DNA from: Nipponacmea schrenckii
Taxonomy: Eukaryota; Mollusca; Gastropoda; Lottiidae
NCBI GenBank assembly: GCA_030562195.1
Contig: CM060202.1
Coordinates: forward strand, 4,650,001-4,714,000
Direction: 5' to 3'
Length of the DNA: 64,000 nt
Position numbers and translations under genes: made by a program. The notes under the pieces are model-generated. The model was not told the DNA's origin, searched no databases, and saw nothing but the letters and a program-made list of their open reading frames with translations. This document shows, one piece after another, positions 59,137 through 64,000 of the stretch; within the stretch, counting starts at the first letter, position 1, and each line of letters opens with the position of its first letter.

Positions 59137-60286
59137 TTATGCTAAGGCTAACTCCTTCTTGACTGGAGGTAAAACTTCTTCACTCGATGAAAAATCTTCC
59201 TGAAAAAATGAAATCAAATACAACAAAATTTAACATGAGTTCGGAATAGTTTTGTCTTCAGATAGGCGGATAAAGCCAAGAACCTGCAGGAAAAAGGAAA
59301 ATTTACAGGACCAAGTCAGAAGCCTACAGGACCAAGTAAGAAGCTCAAAGATCCAAGTCGGAAGCCCACAGGACCAAGTCAGAAGTTTACTTGACCAAGT
59401 GAGGAGTATGTAGAACAAAGCTAAAGGTCTATAACTGGCATCAACCAAGATTATCATAGATTGAAAAGGACAAGAATTTTAATGACAAATACAGCAATCT
59501 GCAGGAATAGATCAGGAGTCTAATAAAGAGACTTACTGGATCATAAATTACTTTGATTAATAAAGAACAACTTGGACATTTAGCAACATCTTCCCCATTT
59601 TCTAATTCTTCCTGAAAAAAAAATTCTATGATTGAAATTTGCCAAAAAAAATAACTTTAATTTCATCACTTAAGTCCTAAGAAACTATGACCTTAAATTT
59701 CAAATCTCTTTTAGCTTACATTAAGCACATACAAGTACTAAACAAAATTAATTCAAGAGATAACATAATCATTTCTTCTTTGAATAATAGATATAAACAG
59801 CATGGTTCTGTTCAAACTAAGAATGTTAAATAACATGGTATGAATTTAAAATTACTGTTAGGCCTATACAGAATATTTTGAATAGCTTAAAACAAAGTTG
59901 ATAATCAAAAACACCAAAATCTCTTCATATTTCAGCTTTATGAAGGCCTAATTAAATTATGTTTATGATGAAACTTAATGAAATATCATTTCTTCATTTA
60001 CACATTGAGTAAAAATGTATAGTCAGGAAACATATAAAATCGATTACAAAAAAATAACTCATTTGGGTCAACTCATATTAAACTCTCGGTGTATTTTCAT
60101 AACAACAATATTAAAAAAATATATAAACAGAAATGTTGGCCTATGGTCTGTAATATTGACATTAAATATGAATTATACCTTGGAGATTTCAAATTTATCA
60201 CCACAAGGACATGGATAATAGTATGTTTCAGTTTCTTCGTCATATTCCATGTCCTCTATTTCTATTTCATCGTGATATATTGACAT
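59137..60286 (-). CDS. DPH3: DPH3: CSL zinc-finger protein of diphthamide synthesis
   Basis: Three exons on the - strand: 60286-60179, 59611-59537 and 59199-59137, closing to 81 residues; human has 82. The protein is highly conserved: acidic [14 protein letters not shown], then PCPCGDKF (Cys26, Cys28) and [13 protein letters not shown] (Cys48, Cys51, with the C-S-L signature at 51-53). These four cysteines bind one metal. Family role: DPH3 (yeast Kti11) donates electrons to the DPH1-DPH2 radical enzyme for diphthamide on elongation factor 2 and also serves Elongator-dependent tRNA modification. The first ATG in exon 1 aligns with the family start. The gene lies upstream of RFXAP in the same orientation, with 2.2 kb between. 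Intron 2 has a small 24-base repeat. Confidence 0.97.
59286..59415 (+). repeat. 24-base minisatellite in DPH3 intron 2
   Basis: Four to six degenerate units of CAGGACCAAGTCAGAAGCCT occur just downstream of the exon 2 side of the intron. The open frame at 59230-59457 on the other strand (TWSxxLLTWS) is a product of this repeat. Confidence 0.8.
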
Positions 60287-60420
60287 TATGATATTAAATA
60301 ACTAAAATCATATTTTATTTCAACACGTGGACGCCATTTTGGAGAAAAATCTTATATTAGTTATCTGCCCTTGTTTTTTAACCTAATCGCCCTGTATTTT
60401 CGGACAGTTCGCCCACAATC
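60287..60420 (-). promoter_or_regulatory. DPH3 upstream region
   Basis: CACGTG lies at about 60324-60329 and GCCATTTTGGAGAA at about 60332-60345 (+ strand orientation). The second is a YY1-like GCCAT core. The same 14 bases overlap the RFXAP start codon at 56904-56917. Promoter activity is inferred. Confidence 0.35.
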
Positions 60421-62042
60421 AAACCCACTCGACCTTTACAGGAACCTTAGGACGTAGGCAAACACAACCTGAATTTATATAGTTCAATAAATGTTCATTT
60501 TACCATTTGACATTATAGAAAATTTCCATCTAATTTCAGTGATTGTTTGCTAACTGCAGAGCCCGCCAGATTTGTTTTGCTTGATTCTAAATTATTTGTT
60601 TGCTTACAAATTGTTACTGTTTTTATCGCGAGAGGTATCTGACTGAAACGTTGATATACTTTTATATCCAACTAGCTGTCCGGAATGTACTAGGTACAAC
60701 GGCACTATTCTATAATAAGAATGGATATATGAAGTAGGGGCAATATTAGGCCTAAATCTAGTCTGTTCACCCTTTTGAATAAGGTATATGAATATACATT
60801 CGAATCAATTTTTTTTTTTTTGTTTGGTTATCATTACCTCTGAAGACTATTCAATCAGATCATAATTGACTCCAGTCACGACATTATCCACACTGATCGG
60901 ATTTCATTCTTTTGTAAGGGTATATTCATTATTATTATCAAAATCCAAGTCGTGTCTTGATCCTTATTCATGTTACCTATGATCTTCAAGCGTTTAAGTA
61001 TACATATGTCTAACAATATGATCTTTTATTCCGTCTATTTTTAGAAATTATTCAAAATATCATCTGTTAAGTATATATTCAATAACTGTTTGTATTACGT
61101 GTGACCAAAAGAGTTTTGTCCGAAAATCTTTTTAATGTCAATCAAGTCCTGTTGCGAATTAGGATCTACCCCATAGTACTGTTTCAAGGGGTAATTGTAT
61201 TTTGTTCTGATTGATAATATTGGTATCAACCTAATTCAAAGATGTAATTAAACCAACGGAACGAAAAAAATTTGTATCACAAATAATTAAATTAAGCTGG
61301 CGTAAAATCAGAAAAAAATTTGCTCTTGCCGTTATAGAAATTTATAACAAAAATATGTAACATAGGATTTGAACGACATTTAAAAGTTAAGGGTAAATAT
61401 AACAAGGAAAGGAAGAAATAAATTATGGTATAACGTACTTCTTTAATAACAAGGTACATAACGTTTCAACACACTTTAAGTTCTTTACCATGTTATTGAC
61501 CATGTTATGACGTTACCTCGAGCTTTGCGCTGTGCGATCTTTAGACAGCTATCCTATAATACAATAATATGTATTATTCTCGGACTATAACTTCGGTCCA
61601 ATATGAGTTTTTATAATACCCTGTATTGATCTTCAACCTTAAAACTACTTGAGTTTGGTCAACTCCACCCTAAACAAGGATACCTAATACCTTTTTATTT
61701 CCTCAATCTGTACTCTCCGGTGCTCTGTGCCACTTCTTTTTAAGATTCACCTCCTATGTCCATCACACGATAACGGCGACCTACAGACTATAGATTCTTT
61801 TGTTTATTTTTTACAAAATATTTGCTTTTTATCCCCTAATGATGTTTGGTTAATACGTGCAAGTTACTTTTTGATCTCTCGTGCCAGTCAATTGATTGTT
61901 TAACGGACCTCTAATGATCTAAAACGAAGTTTTACATTCTATTCCCATGAACGTTTATATATTATCTCTCTTTGTTGGCAGTGATATTTTATAATAATGG
62001 ATAAGACAACGAATTAAAATTTTTAAGGGAGGGGGCTACTAC

Positions 62043-62180
62043 TGAAAGGATTGTAAAGAGGATTCTAAAAGGTTTATGTGTATCTGGGACACTGATAGCA
62101 CCATCTTATTTTCAACCTGTATGCCTCTAAAACTATGTTTTTATTACTTCACTGATCTCAAAATCTTTATGGTCCTTCGC
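62043..62180. mobile_element. fold-back MITE family F, copy 7 (degenerate)
   Basis: AGGATTGTAAAGAGG, GGTTTATGTGTATCTGGGACA, CTGATAGCACCATC and CCTCTAAAACTATG follow the order of the end and left arm of the family. No right arm was found. Confidence 0.45.
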
Positions 62181-62943
62181 ATTATCGACGTAATAAAATA
62201 CTTAGTTTCCACGCACTGAAATTTATCACCAAAAGGTTAACAGGTGATCTCTAAAGTCACCACTTACTGGTGAATATTTCAACTACATTGTATTACATTA
62301 CAATCCAGAATATATGACGCCATTGGGTCGCAGTAATGCCACAAATGCCCCAAAATCAATTTTCAAACGACCTTCACAAAGAGAAGAAATATGTAGAAAC
62401 CAAATGTCAGATGGTCTACAAAGACAACATTAGTAATAGAAAAACGGTAAAAATGTAACAAGTTTAAGTTAGTAAATCATTGATGTAATGACTAAACATT
62501 CTACTATTGAGTTACATCAGTACTTTTGTTAAAGTGGGGGGATTTTTGTAGATTTAAAATATTTTTTGTAACGGTGTCTGTGATTGTCCATCTAAAGAAC
62601 TAAAATAAAATACAGGCTGTTTGAGCTGTGTATGGGAAAACCACCGAAATCATCACAAGCGAAATAAGACGGATTTCGTTCCTATTCACAGTCAAACGTA
62701 ATTGGTATTGGCTAGAGACTAGAAAAACAGATTGCAAATAATGACCCATATACTGCAATACATTAATGACACTGTATTGATTCTACATGGGTCAGAATTA
62801 GGTCCAATGCTGCGATGAAGTTCATTTAGTGGATGCTGATCATCACAAATTTTACTTGAACTTACGAGAAGGAAGATGTAATTGATATCCTGCTAGGAAA
62901 CTAACTGACAAATTGAAGACCAACTTGAATGGTATTAAAAATG

Positions 62944-63091
62944 AAATAAACAAATTCTTATGGAATGCAATTACTAATTTATTTGAGCGACGTTTCAACC
63001 AGCGTTCTCTGGTTTTTAGCAATTGCTCGATAAAGACCAGAAAACGCTGAAACAGAGTTAGTAATTACATTCCATAAGAATTTGTTTATTT
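62944..63091. mobile_element. 148-base fold-back element
   Basis: The arms AAATAAACAAATTCTTATGG and GGAATGCAATTACTAA have a near-perfect reverse complement at the right end. The centre has CGACGTTTCAACCAGCG and CCAGAAAACGCTGAAAC, a second inverted pair. It folds almost completely. There is no coding capacity. Confidence 0.8.
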
Positions 63092-64000
63092 TATCCAACA
63101 CTTTTACTAACTACCATTTAAAGATTAATTGATATTGTTATTGAAATGTGACATAGTTTAAAATATATATGTGGGCCATCAAAATTGAGTATTAGCCCTC
63201 CAGCAGTTCATCATCGAAACCTTGCGCAACAACAGTATTGTTCTGGCGTTATTTTACATTTCAATAAACCAATTATATATATGATGATGCAGTGAAGAAG
63301 AAATTGTTGACATCAAATTACAAAAATGTAATTTTGAGGTGTGCTATGCTCCATTAACTTTTGAATATGATTTTTGGGGCCGAACAAACTAGACATTTTG
63401 TACAGGTTTCGAAATCTCAGCGGTGAACCGTGTGAAGAATGCTATTTATCGGAATTTAAGCGTAAAGATGATATATTACTTCTTTTGATATCTATATCGT
63501 TTATTATAACTCATTAAGGAAGGTGTCGTGTGCAAATTGTGTATGATTTTGATTTAATCTAGAGCGTTGACTCGACCAAATTAAGATTCAACATTCCGAG
63601 ACAGCAGCATTACCGCATTTTAAAACAATTTATACGTTTTTTTCCCACAATTTCTTTCAATATACCAAATCTTTTTTTTATTATTTGCGGAAATCACACT
63701 CACAGATCCCAGCCCTAATTTGACATTTTGAATCTCAATCTTGACAGATGTCCGGTCTGCCCCCTATTTGTACACCTAGTCTATGGTAGCTACCATAAAA
63801 AGATCCTTTCTAAGCTTTAAACTATTGATAAAGTAAGTTTAATGTATTATTTATGTAACAAACTAACCTATTTTATCTTATTTCACATCAGAACAGAAGA
63901 AAACCACCCACCAGATCCGGATAGCCCATTCTAGATTTTTAACGAAGTAGCTGTTCCGCCTGTACATTTGGTAGAATCAAACCCTCATTCCCCGAGATCA

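Larger units (their letters stand above)
60421..64000. other. distal region without a recognised gene
   Basis: No exon chain, RNA gene or recognisable protein was found on either strand. Contents noted are a degenerate family F MITE (62043-62180) and a fold-back element (62944-63091). A phrase at about 63740-63780 (TCCGGTCTGCCCCCTATTTG) resembles one at about 46020 (TCAGTCTGCCCTCTATTGG) and is probably a dispersed repeat. A gene could start beyond the right edge. Confidence 0.4.

Noticed and set aside
63700..64000. Possible gene start at the right edge
   Set aside because: A few acceptor-like sites exist but no convincing reading frame or splice chain can be built before the window ends.

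Overview
The window is nuclear DNA of an invertebrate animal, most likely a mollusc and perhaps a gastropod. It is AT-rich, with intron-rich genes, short exons and GT-AG introns full of small transposons and minisatellites. Two repeat classes point to molluscs: elements with a core of roughly 160-base tandem units bounded by a GTGGGCGTATAT-type end, and tRNA-derived SINEs carrying a TTAAAGATCCC motif. The species cannot be named from the sequence alone. A run of 500 N at 4215-4714 is a scaffold gap inside a satellite array.

Layout. 1-9250 is gene-poor: a 230-base hAT MITE (349-578), one possible first exon (2026-2089), a 353-354-base satellite around the gap (4215-5950), and a 2.4-kb hAT-type element (6095-8500) beside its own empty site. 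9272-23948 (+) is PDZD8, 21 coding exons and 1091 residues. 23949-31179 is its probable long 3' UTR plus intergenic DNA. 31180-35337 (-) is the copper chaperone ATOX1. It is divergently paired with acid ceramidase ASAH1 (35675-42712, +, 12 exons) across a 337-base spacer that holds a CLEAR/E-box-like GTCACGTG. 45420-53561 (+) is PTGR3/ZADH2 (12 exons). 55516-56907 (-) is an RFXAP-like gene (3 exons) and 59137-60286 (-) is DPH3 (3 exons). I recognise no gene in 60287-64000.

I assembled the six gene models by hand from splice sites and reading phase. In each, the phases close from ATG to stop and the length is close to that recalled for the vertebrate protein, except RFXAP, which is shorter. 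The genes share no pathway, although PDZD8 (ER lipid-transfer tether), acid ceramidase (lysosomal lipid hydrolase) and PTGR3 (likely peroxisomal reductase) all act on lipids in organelles.

The most unusual signal is repeated amplification of 3' splice sites. In PDZD8 intron 14 and PTGR3 introns 7 and 9, a tandem array runs straight into the true acceptor. In the first two the unit contains both the acceptor and the first coding bases of the next exon. In PDZD8 the last two upstream acceptors stay in frame (84 bases, 28 codons each). In PTGR3 intron 7 the upstream acceptors I traced lead to a stop. I know of no named system that this matches; it is reported as an observation with tests.
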